A stretch of DNA of 64,000 bases from Artocarpus heterophyllus (Eukaryota > Streptophyta > Magnoliopsida > Rosales > Moraceae): assembly GCA_025403435.1 (NCBI GenBank), contig CM046333.1, positions 31,207,521 to 31,271,520 of the forward strand, given 5' to 3'. The position numbers and the translations under genes were made by a program. How positions within the stretch are numbered: the first letter of the stretch is position 1; each line of letters opens with the position of its first letter. Under the pieces are notes generated by a model. The model was given only the letters and a program-made list of their open reading frames with translations, did not search any database and was not told the origin of the DNA. This document shows positions 1 through 12,195 of the stretch, piece after piece.

Positions 1-515
1 CCGAAGGAGAGCTATAGTTTATACAAGTTCTTGAATAGAAACGGGAGGATATATCCATGGATTTCATCAATGGACTGCCTAAGACAATAGATGGATATGA
101 TGCTATATGGGTGATAATCAACCGATTGATGAAGTTCGTGCACTTTTTGTTGATTAAGGCAATGATCACCTCGAAATAATTTGCACAGCTATATGTTAAA
201 AAGGTAGTTAGGTTGCATGGAGTTCCCAAAACCATTATCTCTGATGGACATAATAGATTCACTTCACACTTTTGGAGGTGTGTGCAAGCCTAATTGGGAA
301 CAAAGTTAAAGATTAGTACATCTTTTTATCCTCAAATAGATGGGCAGATGGAAAGAGCAAATCAAATACTTGAAGACATGCTTCGTGCATGTACATTGAA
401 TTGGAAAGGAAGTTGGAGTAAGTATTTGTCAATAAAAGAATTTGCCTACAATAACAGTTACCATGCAATGATAGGGATCTCATCATATGAAGCATTGTAT
501 GGCAGAAAGTGTTGA
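1..515 (+). pseudogene. Ty3/gypsy integrase core, broken (gypsy-1)
   Basis: The frame through position 57 reads a gypsy integrase catalytic core: SMDFINGLPKT, then VPKTIISDG, then FYPQIDGQMERANQILEDML, and LSIKEFAYNNSYH. The three acidic positions of the DDE integrase (D of MDFI, D of ISDG, E of MERAN) are still readable. Two in-frame stops (177-179 and near 291) interrupt it. After GRKC a stop at 513-515 marks where the frame is lost. In a working element this enzyme inserts the cDNA into the host chromosome. The portion upstream (zinc-binding domain, RNase H, RT) lies outside the window. Confidence 0.85.
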
Positions 516-1096
516 TCCCCGATCTATTGCATGAAGCAGGAAAGAAGAAAGAGATGGAAGAGCAGATGAAAAGGAAGACAAACATTGTAGAGGAAACGAC
601 CGAGGCAATTAAGACCATTTGTCAAAGAATTGAAATGGTTCAAAGTAGACAAAAAACTTACACAAATGTTTGAAGAAGACCTTTGAAATTTGCCATTGGT
701 GATTGTCTTTATAAAGGTAGCACCTGTGAAAAGGGTAATGAGATATGGAAAAAAGGGAAGTTGAGTCCTTGCTATGTAGGACCTAATAAGATTATCAAGT
801 GAGTCGGTAATGTGGCTTACAAACTACAATTGCCTGAGAATATGTTAGCAATCTATAATATGTTTCATGTACCGATGCTTAAGAAATACATTTATGACCC
901 CGATCATGTGATTAATCCACAAGTGGTAAAAGTGCGAGAGGAATTGAGTTATAAGGAGAAACCTATTGAGATATTAGATAGAGAGGTTAGGAGGCTAAGA
1001 AATAATAAGGAAATAGCTTTGGTTAAAGTGATATAGTGTAATCATAGTGTTGAGGAGGCAACATGGGAATGCGAAGATAAGTTGAAGCCTAAGTAA
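516..1096 (+). pseudogene. Ty3/gypsy integrase C-terminus with chromodomain-like tail, broken (gypsy-1)
   Basis: From about 812 the frame reads the usual gypsy pol tail: MAYKLQLPENM, then MFHVPMLKKYIYDP, a region ending EILDREVRRLRNNKEIALVKV, and, past a stop at 1034-1036, HSVEEATWECEDKLKPK. The VEEATWE block is typical of the chromodomain at the end of chromovirus integrases, which is thought to guide insertion by binding histone marks. The tract 516-811 is in shifted frames and keeps only traces. The Trp normally found just before the HSVEEATWE block has become a stop. Confidence 0.75.
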
Positions 1097-1634
1097 TCTG
1101 AGTTATTATAAGTTTCAAGGACGAACCTTTTATAAGATTTGGAGAGTTTGTAATACACCTTTAAGTTGGCAAGTGTAAATAGGAAAATAGTTACAAGAAT
1201 AGATTGTGTTTTAAATAGGACTATTAGCTTATAATGTATAAATTACTAATTGGCATGTCGTGTCAAGTTTCTTTTCGTAGTTGATCGCGATGAGACTTGG
1301 TGTGAAATAGTAAAATTGAAAAGTATATGAATTAAATGTTATATATATGCAAGAGGAGTCACGATTCTATGGATAAAGAGTTTTAATATGCATGGGTTTA
1401 AAATAGACTATGCCACATATCCTAATTATTATTTAAAGATTCAGTTGTTTTTAGATAAGGTACAAGTGATAATTGGATTCTGTGACCTTTATCACTATTT
1501 TAACTTTTGAATAAAGGTGAACTTTTAAAAAAACATATATATGGATATAGGTTGGCAACTTTTGTTGGCTATATAATTAACTATGTAAAAAAAAAAGACA
1601 TTGAGGTCGTGCGACTAGGATGAGGAGAAAAATA

Positions 1635-2094
1635 TGTTGGAAGGAACTTTACAAATAAAAAAAGAAAACCATCACCAAATTTCAAAACTCATGTTAATTC
1701 ATCAAGAATTTTAGCGGAAGCATACCTAAATCCATTTGAATGGGTGAATTTTGGTTCTTGATCTTCTGAGTCAGTACAGTTTCTCTAAGAAGAAGTTTTT
1801 CTCTCTTTTCCAGTGATAGGATGTCAGAAAAGATATGTACCATATGACTCAAGGACCATGACCCTTTTTAAATTATTCCTTAATTTGTCTTATTTCTATT
1901 TTGCCCCATCATAAAAATAAAAATTAGACTCTAGGTCTCTGCATATAATTTTGTGCCTACACTTTATGAGATGCTTTAAAACCCAAAACTTTACACTTTA
2001 TTAGATGACTTTAATTAGGCTAGTCTTATCTGATAGCATTAATACACATTTATTTAATATATTAGCCCATACTTTATTGGAATTAATTCCAACA
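1635..2094 (-). repeat. 3' LTR of copia-A
   Basis: 460 bp, beginning TGTTGGAAGG and ending AATTCCAACA on the plus strand. It aligns by eye over its whole length with 7853-8308, with many substitutions. Confidence 0.9.
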
Positions 2095-2109
2095 ATCTCC
2101 CACTTGGGC
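2095..2109 (-). other. Polypurine tract of copia-A
   Basis: On the minus strand this reads GCCCAAGTGGGAGAT immediately before the 3' LTR, the standard plus-strand primer position for copia elements. Confidence 0.8.
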
Positions 2110-2500
2110 TATATATATGAAACTTTATAAATATGAATCATGCCTTATGAGCTTATGAATTGTGCTGTCATTACCAAAAGCATCTCCAATCAATCCGGTC
2201 CATCAATCATATCAATATAGGATCAAAGTGGTCTTGTTACATTCAACATAACTAAACCCATCAATGGTCACGTATATTAATATAACGAACGACATGGATC
2301 AAGTATAGATGTGTAGCAAGGAAATTTTATACAATGTGATCTTAACATGCCTATTTCCTACTGGTCCAACCTTATTCTTTACTGAGATCAAATCAAACAT
2401 ATTCAAAGTGAAAATAAACTGTAAACTTTATTTCTGTAGAAAATAACTATAAAGTGTGTCGATAACAAGAAAGCATCCAAAATACAAACTCCCACTAAAA

Positions 2501-3329
2501 TTACATATCCTCAAGAGATACAACACCCATTTGAGTAGTTTGCTCATGAAAGACCTTGGGTGGTACTCCTTTAGTAAGCGAATCTGCAACCATAGAGTTT
2601 GTTCCAATATGTTCTATAGACACTTGATCACTCTGTACTCTTTCTTTAACAATGAGAAACTTAATGTCTATATGCTTCGACTTTGTGGAGCTCTTGTTGT
2701 TATTGGAATATAGCACTGCTGACTTATTATCACAAAATATCTTAAGTGGTCTTTCAATTCTATCCACAATTCGTAGCCCAGTGACAAAATTCCATAGCCA
2801 TATCCCATGGTTGGATGCCTCATAACATGATATGAACTATGCTGCCATGGTGGAGGAAGCTATTAGTGTCTGCCTAGCACTCTTTCAGGAAATAGCACCT
2901 CCAGCTAGTATGTAGATATAGCCCGATGTGGATCTCTGACTGTCTTGGCATCCAGCAAAATCAGAATTAGAATACCCAATGATCTCCAACTGATCCAATT
3001 CTATATGAGAGCATGTAATCCTTCTTTCTCTGTAAATACCACATGACTCATTTGGCTGCTTTCCAATGATCCATTCTTGGATTACTTAAGTACCTGCCTA
3101 GCATCCCAAAAATGTATGCAATATCTGAACACGTACAAACTTGAGTATACATCAGACTCCCTATGGTAGATGCATAAGGAATCTTCTACATCTCTTTAAC
3201 TTCAACGTCATTTTTAGGGCATTGACTGAGACTGAACTTGTCTCCATTAGCAACAGGGGTGTCACGTGCTTTATAATCTTGTATGCCAAATCTCTTAAGT
3301 ACCTTCTTGATCAGCTCTTTTGTGATAAT
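2501..3329 (-). pseudogene. copia-A RNase H and RT tail, broken
   Basis: The minus strand reads the usual copia RT tail (IPYASTIGSLMYTQ, LGRYLSNPRMDHWKAAK), then RNase H. The last 88 codons (2501-2767) are open and contain FCDNKSAVLYSNN and STKSKHIDIKF, with the end VADSLTKGVPP. The CDN aspartate is one of the RNase H metal ligands. Stops and at least one frameshift separate this block from the RT. RNase H would degrade the RNA template during cDNA synthesis. Confidence 0.85.
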
Positions 3330-4013
3330 CTAAGTATACCTAAGAGCGATTCTGGTGTATCGTATGCCTAATAAAAAAGAGGCGTCTCTAAGATCCTTCG
3401 TCTCAAATTTCTTTGATAGAAATCTCTTGGTTTCGTGCAATAAGCCTATATCATTGCTGGCAAGTAAAATGTCATCGACATATAAAACTAGAAAAATATA
3501 CTTGCTCCTACTGAACTTATGGTATATACAATCATTGACCATATTCATCTCAAAACCGAATGAGATGATAACTTGATGAAATTTGTAATACCACTGACAA
3601 GACGCCTGCTTAAGCCCATAGATGAATTTCTTTAATTTGCAAACCATTTGCTTTGAGTCTTCTGACACAAAGTTTTCTTGTTGCATCATATAAATCGTTT
3701 CATCAATGTCGCCATTGAAAAATGCAGTCTTAACATCCATCTAGTGAAGCTCAAGATCAAAATGTGCCACCAATGTCATTATAGTCCTAAAAGAGTCTTT
3801 CGAAGAAACTACAGAAAAAGTCTCTTTATAGTCAATGCCTTCCTTTTGAGTAAAGCCCTTTGCAACAAGACGAGCTTTATATCTCTCCACATCGCCCTTC
3901 GAATCCTTCTTGGTCTTAAATATCCATTTGCAACCAATGGGTTTTGCACCTTTAGGAAACGGGACAAGATCCCAAATGTCATTCTCTTTCATGGACTTTA
4001 TTTCCTCATTCAT
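3330..4013 (-). pseudogene. copia-A reverse transcriptase, broken
   Basis: Two blocks share a frame. 3741-4013 has NDIWDLVPFPKGAKPIGCKW and [19 protein letters not shown]. 3330-3740 has MDVKTAFFNGDIDE, YGLKQASCQWYYKF and the catalytic YVDDILLAS. A single stop separates them just before MDVKTAF. The RT active-site aspartates are intact, but the enzyme cannot be made as one chain. Confidence 0.9.
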
Positions 4014-5264
4014 GGCATTAATCCACTCTTAAGATTTAGAACTTTCCATGGCATGCGGAAGTTGATTGGATCATCTTCTACCATTCCAATGTCAACCTCA
4101 TGTTCTTGGAGAAATATAATATAATCATTAGGAGTCACACTTCTCCTTTCTCTAATGGATCTTCTTAATGGCGTAGGTTTTTGAGGTGGTAGAGTTTATT
4201 TTTCTGGAACAATTTTTGGAATGGGAGGTTCTTCGACATTGTCTTGATTTGGTTCTGTTTCTTAAACAATATTAGGAATAAGAGCCTGATCAATGTCAAT
4301 AACAGCCGTGGGAATATCAACGTATTCCTCATCAAAGACAAAGTCCTTAACCTTATCTCCCCTCGTAAACTCGACGTCCTCAAAGAACTAAACAGTTCTC
4401 CTCTCAAAAATCGACTTAGTTGTGGGATCATAAAATTTGTAACCTCTTGATCTCTCAGAATATCCAATAAAATAGCAACTGATAGTTTTGGAGTCTAGTT
4501 TCTTTTCATTTGGCCTATAAGGCCTTGCCTCAGCTAGACAACCCCAAATGTACAAGTGATTCAAACTAGGCTTTTTGCCTCTCCAAAGCTCATAAGAGGT
4601 TTTTGGCAGTTGCTTTAGTTGGAACTCTGTTGAGTATGTAAGCTGTAGTCTTTAAGGCTTTTCCCCAGAGAGATTTTGGAAAGGTAGAATGACTAATTAT
4701 ACTCCTCACCATATCCTTAAGTGTTCTATTTCGTCTCTCAACAACACCATTCATGCTAGATGATCCCGGCATGGTATATTGTAGGACAATACCACACTCC
4801 TCTAGGAACTTAGCAAATGGTCCTAGATGTTGTTCACCTGATCTGTCATATCTGCCATAGTATTCTCCACTACGGTCAGATATGACACCTTTAATTCTTT
4901 TGTTGAGTTGGTTCTCAACTTCAGCCTTATAATTCTTGAACACATCCAATGATTGGGACTTCTCATGAATGAGATACAGGTAGCCATATCGTAAGAAATC
5001 GTCTATAAACGTAATAAAATATTGTTGACCATTCCAAGAAACCATAAAAAATGGCCCACAAATATCCATATGAATTAGTTCTAAGACGTCTAAAGTCCTG
5101 TTGGCACCTAATCTTTTTATGTTTGTGTAATTAACACAAATTTTAAAATCTATAAAATCAAGGGGATCAAGAATCCCATCAGACACAAGTCTCTCAATTA
5201 TCTACTTGGAGATATGACCTAATCTCTTGTGCCATAATGAAGCAGAATTCTGATTGGTTAATTT
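4014..5264 (-). pseudogene. copia-A integrase and integrase-RT linker, broken
   Basis: 4590-5186 reads an integrase core: IHMDICGPF (first Asp), GVISDRSGEYYGRYD (second Asp) and SMNGVVERRNRTLKDMVRS (Glu), then LWGKALKTTAYILNRVPTKA. The order and rough spacing match the D,D,E triad. Around 4830-4870 the strand repeats RSGE (GEYYGRYDRSGEQHLG), which looks like a small local duplication. 4014-4589 holds the low-complexity linker to the RT with stops (about 4263). The segment 5187-5264 keeps only part of the zinc-binding domain. Confidence 0.85.
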
Positions 5265-6488
5265 TTATTTTACACCACGTGTACTTATATGCAAGGTTTC
5301 ATTAAATAAGGCAACCGTATCAAGCAAATAAAGGTTATCATAAACAAATAAAGAACCAGAACCAATAACTTTTGAATTTTGAAAAAGACTAAATCGACCA
5401 TTTCCAAATGAACAAGAATAACTGAATTTGTCCAATACAGAAACAAAAACCAAATTTTGTCTAAACGACAGTACAACATAAGTCTCATTCAAATCCAAAT
5501 AAAATCCAGTCCTTAGTAATAACCTAAATATTCCTTTTGCCTCAACTTCCACTAACTTGCCATCGCCCGCATTGATGTATCTTTCACCATCACTTAGCTT
5601 TCGATAGCTCAGGCAACCCTGCAAAAACACTCTTATGTGAGTAGTAACACTGGAATCTATCCACCAAATGTGTCTTGGTATCAAAGTTAAATTAACCTCA
5701 AAACAATCTAGATTTAGAATTATACCTTTCTTTGCACCCCATGTATGATAGTTGGTACACTGCTTCTTCTTGTGTCTTGTACCTCCATCGAAGAAATAGG
5801 TAAATTCATCACCTTGTCCCTTTTGTTGTTTCTTTTGTGGTGTCGCACCTGCAGCTTCCTTACCTTTCTTCCTTTTCTTTTTCTTGTCCTTAGAGGTTGT
5901 AGCCAAATGAGCACTTTTTGCCTTCTCTTGCTTTAGTCTTTCCTCTTCTGGCACACAATATGAGATGAGCTCATTAAGGGACCATTTGTCCTTTTGACAG
6001 TTGTAGCTCACCTTAAATTGACTGAACTATGCAGGAAGAGATATTAAAACTAAATGCACAATAAGTCCTCAGACAACTCTAACTTAAGTGCCTTTAGTTT
6101 CGAAGCAAGATGAGACATCTCCATGATGTACTCCCTTATGTTCCCTTTTTCCTTTATACCTCATTGAAATAAGGTTTGCCAAAAGTGTACTTGTTTTAGC
6201 CTTTTCATTCTTGGCAAACCTCTTCTCAATTTCCTCAAGAAAACCTTTGGTTGTAGTAACCTTTTCGGACATAGTGCCCCTGAAAGTTTCCAGAATAGCA
6301 TACTTTATGATCGTTAAACTCATGCGATTCGAACGATCCCACCTTTCCATATCCCTCTTATCATTAGAGGAATTGTTATCTGTAAGGTTAGGAGGCCGTT
6401 CAACCCTCAATGCAAGATCTAGATCCATGACACCGAGAACAATCATAACGTTCTCTTGCCATGCCTTAAAGTTTGTGCCATTAAGCAT
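5265..6488 (-). pseudogene. copia-A gag (capsid, nucleocapsid) and protease, broken
   Basis: From MLNGTNFKAWQENVMIVLGV (6488 down) the reading resembles copia gag with a Trp-containing N-terminus. A stop at about 6084 is followed in the same frame by WSLNELISYCVPEEERL and a Lys-rich block. The zinc knuckle is degenerate (CTNYHTWGAKKG; Cys and His ligands are missing). The protease motif reads IDSSVTTH where DSG-A-TTH is expected, so the active-site glycine is changed. Gag forms the particle; the protease cuts the polyprotein. Confidence 0.8.
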
Positions 6489-7658
6489 GGGATTGAATTA
6501 ATGCTAGTAGAAATATTAGAAGCAGAACTTGCAACTGAATAGAGAACAACACAACAAAACAACAAGCTCACATAAGTTCCATATCATGCTTAAATAGATT
6601 CCAATAATGGTAGGGCCCATCACAAGATACCAAGCACAACATTAATATTTAGTCTTTGGACAGAAATATTAACTTGTAAGTGGTACTTTTGATGAAGTAA
6701 TCAAACATTGACAATAAGAACTTGTCAAACAATAAATCTTCCTTTGGGCCGATTTATTGTTCACATGTAAAGAACCGAATAATTATCACGTGTTTATTAC
6801 TATAGATGCACATGCAATTCTGTTAAATATTAGCCTTCCTTTGGGCCAGTCAATATTTACATAAATTGCAAGGACACAACCGTTTATATTTTAAAACAAA
6901 TTAATTTTTACAAGAGAAGCCACTTTGGTGACATATTGCTTCAATTAATTCATCTCAAAATACATTTAAAATACAAAATATTTGAATTTAAAATTACACT
7001 AAAAAATGACCAAAATTAAAACTAAAATTTTTTTTGTCAAAGTCAACAGTCAACGATCAAATTCAGACTATGAAGTCAAACCAGATCAGGCCCTTGCAGG
7101 TCGGGTATTGTACGGATGGGTTAACCCTATCCAACTCTTTACCCAAACCCAATGACCTATTATTTGACCTAACATTTAAACTCAACTCAAAAAATTTGAT
7201 CCAGACCCAATTTGCACTTAAGATACTTGACGGGCTTGACAAACTCTAAGCCCAACAAAAACAAACTTGAATTGGTAAACCAGTGTAATCCAGCAGTTTA
7301 CCAAAACGGTTTTGCAAGTTAAAACCATTTTGCACCAATTTTTTTTATTGGCAGCCATTAATGGTCGCCTGACTTTGATATGATTACTATCCCATTAATG
7401 ACTGAATTGCCTTTATTGCATATATACAAATGAGTTTTTTTTTTAATCTTCTTTTCGGCAAATGTGCCGTATAGCATAATTATAAATTCATTCCAAATCC
7501 ATGAAATCATAAAGACTGAATTCATTGAATTCCTACGTTGACAACTTACATACATATATCATTTTTTTTTTCGGTGAGAACATACATATATCATATTAAT
7601 ATATATATATATATGTATATATATGTATATATAAACGAATCCAAAATCCATAAACAAC

Positions 7659-7699
<41 letters not shown>

Positions 7700-7839
7700 A
7701 ACACACATATGGAAAACCGAACCGTCAATTTTCTTCTTTTCTTTTACTTTTCAGCAGCATGCCATAAATGTATATGTGACCGAATACAACCAAATTTTTT
7801 TTTTTAAGAAAATATTTCTCAATAATTCAACATAAAGAG
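6489..7839 (-). other. copia-A 5' leader, non-coding
   Basis: AT-rich sequence between the primer site and the gag start. I see no coding signature. A dinucleotide repeat lies within it (separate entry). Confidence 0.6.
7594..7690. repeat. (TA)n microsatellite
   Basis: Two runs of alternating AT/TA with a few TG interruptions, separated by a short unique stretch. The ORFs that overlap it are low-complexity artefacts. Confidence 0.9.
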
Positions 7840-7851
7840 GCTCTTATACCA
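7840..7851 (-). other. Primer binding site of copia-A (tRNA-iMet type)
   Basis: The minus strand reads TGGTATAAGAGC, one mismatch from the canonical TGGTATCAGAGC complementary to the initiator tRNA-Met 3' end. It lies directly downstream of the 5' LTR. Confidence 0.8.
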
Positions 7852-7852
7852 C

Positions 7853-8308
7853 TTATTAAAAAAAATTTACAAATTAAAAAACCATCATTAAATTTTAAAA
7901 CTCATGTTAATTCATCAAGAATTTTAGCAGAAGCATACCTGAATCCATTTGAATGGTTGAATTTTAGTTTTTCATCTTTTGAGCCAGTACAGTTTCTTTG
8001 AAAGGAAGTTTTTCTCTATCTTTCAATGATGGGATGCGAGAAAAAATACGTACCGTATGACTCAGGGACTATGACCATTTTATAAATTATTTCTTAATTT
8101 GTCTTATTTCTATTTTGGCCTATCATAAAAATAGAAATTAGACTTTAGGTCTCTACATATAATTTTGTGCCCACACTTTATGAGATGCTTTAAAACCTAA
8201 AACTTTTTACTTTATTAGATCACTTTAATTAGGCTAGTCTTATCTGATAGCATTCATACACATTTATTTAATATATTAGCCCATACTTTATTAGAATTAA
8301 TTCCAACA
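7853..8308 (-). repeat. 5' LTR of copia-A
   Basis: 456 bp, homologous to 1635-2094. The inner terminus next to the primer site has decayed (TTATTAAAA where TGTTGGAAG is expected). The outer terminus TTCCAACA is intact and is followed by the AAATA duplication. Confidence 0.88.
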
Positions 8309-8364
8309 AAATATATATTACGGTAAGTTTTAAAAAAAATACTCATATTCAACTTTAGGGAAAT

Positions 8365-8373
8365 CTATAAATA
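8365..8373 (+). promoter_or_regulatory. TATA-like box in the gypsy-1 LTR
   Basis: CTATAAATA lies in an otherwise AT-rich but structured stretch, followed by a pyrimidine-rich leader (8430-8500). This is the expected arrangement at the U3/R boundary of a plant LTR. The copia-A insertion separates it from the first 486 bases of the LTR. Confidence 0.45.
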
Positions 8374-10553
8374 CCTCCTTTAGATAGCAACCCTAGCCCA
8401 TATAACCATCTAAGAATATTTTTCTTAGTCTCTCCTTCTAGTTAGAAATTCCCTATTCTCCTTATTGTTCCTTCTTTTCTAATTCTCTTTAAACCAACAA
8501 TAATTCTAAAGGTATTTTTTTAATTCTTTTTTGTTATGGATTTTTAATAAGCATATTGTTAATAACATTTTTATGGTGATTGGTTTATGATTTTGGTGTT
8601 TTGTTTTTCATGATTGAAAAATTAAGGTTTTCATATGAATTGATTATTTTCTTAGTAATTCTTTTGCAAGTGTTTTGGATTCTATATTTTTTTAATGGTT
8701 TTTAATAGCATGGGATTGAAAACAATAAATTTTAGAAAAGATTATATATGCAACCATAATTTAATGATTTTTTTGTTTCCTTCAATGGTTTAAGATTCCT
8801 TAATGAAAATCTTGTCTACGTGAATTTTGTTTAAAATTCTATGAATTAGATTATGACACCTTTTGTGATTTAATAGAATCCAATTGTGGTTTAGAATAGG
8901 ATTATGGTGTTAAATTTGATTATTCGATGGGATTTAATTGAAGAGTGTTATGATTTGATTGTTAGATTCACGTGAAAATTAAAGTTTAGGGACTCCTTAC
9001 TTAAACCTAAAAACCGTACTTATTTGTTAGGGTTCTAACTGGAAAAAATTTTGATATATGATCCAGAGATTCTAACCTTCACTTTGATATATGAACCGCT
9101 TAAAATGGAGATTTTTCCCTTAAGATATGAATTTTTAAAGATTATGCACTGTTGCTAGAAAAAAAGGAATTTTTAATGTCAGATTATAATATGTTTTTAA
9201 TGATTTTGAAAGGGGATGGATAATAGATCAAAAGAAAGCTCTAGATGTGTACTTTAATATGGAATAAGAATTGTAACTTTTCAATTTTTTTTAGAATTAA
9301 TTATGAATTTTCTTGTAAGGATCGACGAATCTATTTTTGTGCTTAAGTAACAGTTTGTGTGGCCTTAGTGTTGCTTTTAATTTGGTATGGTTTATTCCAT
9401 GAGATATTTTATAACATGAAATCAATAATACTTAGTCACATGAAACAATTAAAAAAGGGATTAAGCACACCGAGGAGTCTCAAAGTCTCATCACTATAGA
9501 AGAACTTGTAGAGTAAAAGTTGTTTTACATGGTAAGTACATCTCTCACCTGCAACATGTTTGTTCAAGATATGATTTTATATGATCTAAAATCTTAATAG
9601 CTATTTTATATGATTTTAAATCTTGATAGCTATTATGATAAAATTTTCAATGAGGATTTTTTATGAAACAAGTTTATGATCTATATGTTATATTCTATGT
9701 GTCCTCATAATCTAATAAATATAGAATTGAAAGCTAATCAAGATAAAAGATGTTTGTTTTAGGCGGCATGTACCATAATAGAAATAGCTGTCTTTGCGCC
9801 GAGCCAATAGGTGCTCCTTTTAACATGGGTCCAAAGACAATAGAGATAAGGTGCCTCGATAGGTTTGAAACTTGCAATCCCACTCTCATCATGGTTGTGG
9901 GTTTTGGTACATGTTTAGGGCCCTAACAATAAACAAGAAATAAGCAAAACTAATATTTGGAAATAACTTTTTTTAAAGAAAGCTTTTAAATAATGGTTTT
10001 ATGATGCTAAGTTATTTTCTTTCATGCTTTATTGATTTTAAGATTTCTCTAAAACTTATGTTAAATGTTTTGTGAGGTTATAAATGTATTTACTAAGTTT
10101 TTTGCTTACTCCAATTATTCATATGTTGTATATGTATGTAGGAACTAAGCTCTAGGATGGAGGAGCCTTGACGTGGGTGTGCGCATGGTAGTGAAGCAGG
10201 TTATTGGATAGCAATTCTAGGGTTTTATTGGAACTTATGTCTTAAATTGTGGTTCAAAAATTTCTAAGTTTTGATTAATATTTTCAAAAGTCTTTCTTAA
10301 AACGATATGTTGGTTATTTATTTTACACGCTTTTTATTTAATGCAATTAGTTAATTTTTATAAATCAGTACGTGTCTTTAAAATATATTATTGTAAGATA
10401 TGTTTTTGAAAATTTAAAATTTGTTTCGACTTTTAAAGGCACTATTTTTACTAATTTTTGTTTACATGCTTTCTGCTAATACTTCAAAATATTTTTACTT
10501 AATAAATGACATTAAGTAAGGTCTCATAACATCCTGCTAGAGGGGGTGTTACA

Positions 10554-11498
10554 CTTGTATTCTCACCATTGTTAATGAACTATTCTATAATGAACTATTC
10601 TGGTTTAAGAAAACTCCATCCTTTAATTGTAATGACACTTTTTCCATCAATAATAACACTTTCGACTCTTAGAAAAATAATACTTAAAACTATGCCTCCG
10701 GCTAGGGATGAATACTATAGAAAGCAGTAAAAAATAAAAAATAAAAAAAAAAAACGATACACGAAAAAGCGATTAGCTCAGCTTAAATAGAGACATACAA
10801 ACGGCGATATGTCAATTTATTGTGGTGTAAGATTTGATTTTATATAATGTGATTCTCTGAATGTCAAAATTGTAACAAAAGAAGACGGGATGATGTTGAT
10901 GAAAAATAAAAGGACAAAAGTCAGTCATGCATTGTGGTTTATTCGACAAACGTGGGTCCTACAATGTTTCCTTAATTTGTTTATATTTGTTCCTGATTTT
11001 GCACTTTTTTTTTTTTGGATTGGTACAATTAAGGTTATACAAGTCAAATTTCTACTCTCGAAGTTTAAAAAAACAAAGGATTCATGGAATTGGTAGGAGT
11101 TTTATTTATTTTTTTAGGAAGTGTGATCAATTAACCCCTTAAAAACAACCTAACTATTAAAGGTCGCTTTTGAGACGCTAATCAAGCGCGTACAACCTTT
11201 TTTGGATTAGTAACGTGGCACTAGTCATATCACTTTGGCAGGTTTTTCTTTCTTTTTTTTTTTCATGTACGTTTAAGAAAGGGTTTTGGCTTAATTATTG
11301 GTTTCCATATTAATTTAATTAGTAGGTGACAAGTTGATTTTCGATCTTTTAATTTTATTAACTTTTAAAACGTTGGCAACTACCGTAAAATTGAAAACAA
11401 TTATCAAAAATTGTTTGGGAAAGTGCACACGTGTTTCACAAGAATCTCTACTAATGGTACTAAGAGAATTCGATTAACTAATACTTTAATAACTTTGA
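10554..11498. other. AT-rich spacer, nothing recognised
   Basis: Contains poly-A and poly-T runs (about 10725-10755 and 11006-11020, 11255-11265). The small ORFs here have low-complexity content and no recognisable motif. Confidence 0.4.
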
Positions 11499-12195
11499 GG
11501 GCCAGCTTGGTATTGCATGTTGCGCTGATGTTTTTGTTGTACTGTGTTTTTGTTGTGTTGTACTGTGAATAAGAAGCAGGTGTTTAGTAAATTTTTTTTC
11601 AAAGTTTTTGTGAATACCAAAAGAGAAATTATAAGTGTTTGATAAACTATGTATAAAATTATTGTGACTATGTATAATCACAGAAATAGACAGTTTATTG
11701 AGCATGTTTACAGTTTTAGTTTTTAAATTTTTAATTTTAAGGTTAATCATACTAATATTTGTAGCTTGAAATGCTAAAAAAATACAACTTTATCCATAGA
11801 AATTGACTTTTCAATAATGATGTTATTGATTTGCTAACTATATCATGGATTTTTTTAATTTCAATTAAATTAAAAAACCACTTAAAAAAGCACAATGACA
11901 TTAAAAAAGTTACCTTATAAATTAATTATAGAGTTCTTGTATTAATATTTTAAATTGTTATGGAAAAAAGGTAGAGTATGAACTATGTATTATTATTAAG
12001 ATAAGTTTAGTAATTTTAAATTATGATATAGAAGCTGTTGTAAAAAAACAATCTCTTATTTACTTCTCAACTTTTTTTTTTTTATGCAGCAGTTTTTAAA
12101 AACAACTTTATAAAATAAGATGTATCAAACATCCTAAACTATTATAGGCTTTCGTAGAAACTAAAAACAACCTCTAAATAATGGCAAATAGGCCC
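11499..12195. mobile_element. Possible non-autonomous hAT-like element
   Basis: The left end reads GGGCCAGCTTGGTATT and the inverted right end reads GGGCCTATTTGCCATT, 11 of 16 matching. The flanking 8-mers AACTTTGA (11491-11498) and AAAATTGA (12196-12203) match at 6 of 8 positions, as expected for a decayed 8-bp hAT target duplication. The 697-bp interior is AT-rich with no transposase. Imperfect ends and duplication keep this tentative. Confidence 0.4.

Larger units (their letters stand above)
1635..8308 (-). mobile_element. copia-A: complete but degenerate Ty1/copia element nested in the gypsy-1 LTR
   Basis: Two LTRs of about 0.46 kb (1635-2094 and 7853-8308) flank a minus-strand internal region with gag, protease, integrase, RT and RNase H in copia order. 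A 5-bp duplication, AAATA, lies at 1630-1634 and 8309-8313, immediately outside the termini. The outer ends TGTTGGAA/TTCCAACA form an inverted pair. The primer site (7840-7851) and polypurine tract (2095-2109) are present. Stops, frameshifts and obvious LTR divergence show an old insertion. Confidence 0.92.
1..10553 (+). mobile_element. gypsy-1: 3' part of a degenerate Ty3/gypsy chromovirus-like element, split by copia-A
   Basis: The window opens inside the integrase of a plus-strand Ty3/gypsy element. It continues through the integrase C-terminus and a chromodomain-like tail (HSVEEATWE) to a stop at 1094-1096. A purine-rich tract at about 1136-1148 is followed by an LTR that starts TGTAAT at 1149 and appears to end GTTACA at 10553. 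The LTR is split by copia-A, whose AAATA target duplication flanks 1635-8308. The 5' half lies outside the window, so this element's own target duplication cannot be checked. Premature stops and frame breaks show that it is dead. The chromodomain and the 'fragment of fused pol plus TTTCAAGGACGAA' layout fit the chromovirus branch (inference). Confidence 0.7.
1149..10553 (+). repeat. 3' LTR of gypsy-1, split by copia-A
   Basis: It starts TGTAATAC directly after a purine-rich tract and ends with a GGGTGTTACA-type terminus, giving a TGTAAT/GTTACA inverted end pair. The LTR pieces are 1149-1634 and 8314-10553, about 2.7 kb together. The right piece has a TATA-like box at 8365-8373. No second LTR copy is in the window, so the right boundary rests on the terminal motif alone. 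Otherwise the region is AT-rich and non-coding. Confidence 0.55.

Noticed and set aside
4165..4467. 100-codon minus-strand ORF in copia-A
   Set aside because: It overlaps the integrase-RT linker in a different frame. The true frame (with stops) keeps copia-like residues such as FYDPTTKSIFERRTV.
7538..7807. 89-codon ORF with Tyr/Ile repeats
   Set aside because: Produced by the (TA)n microsatellite.
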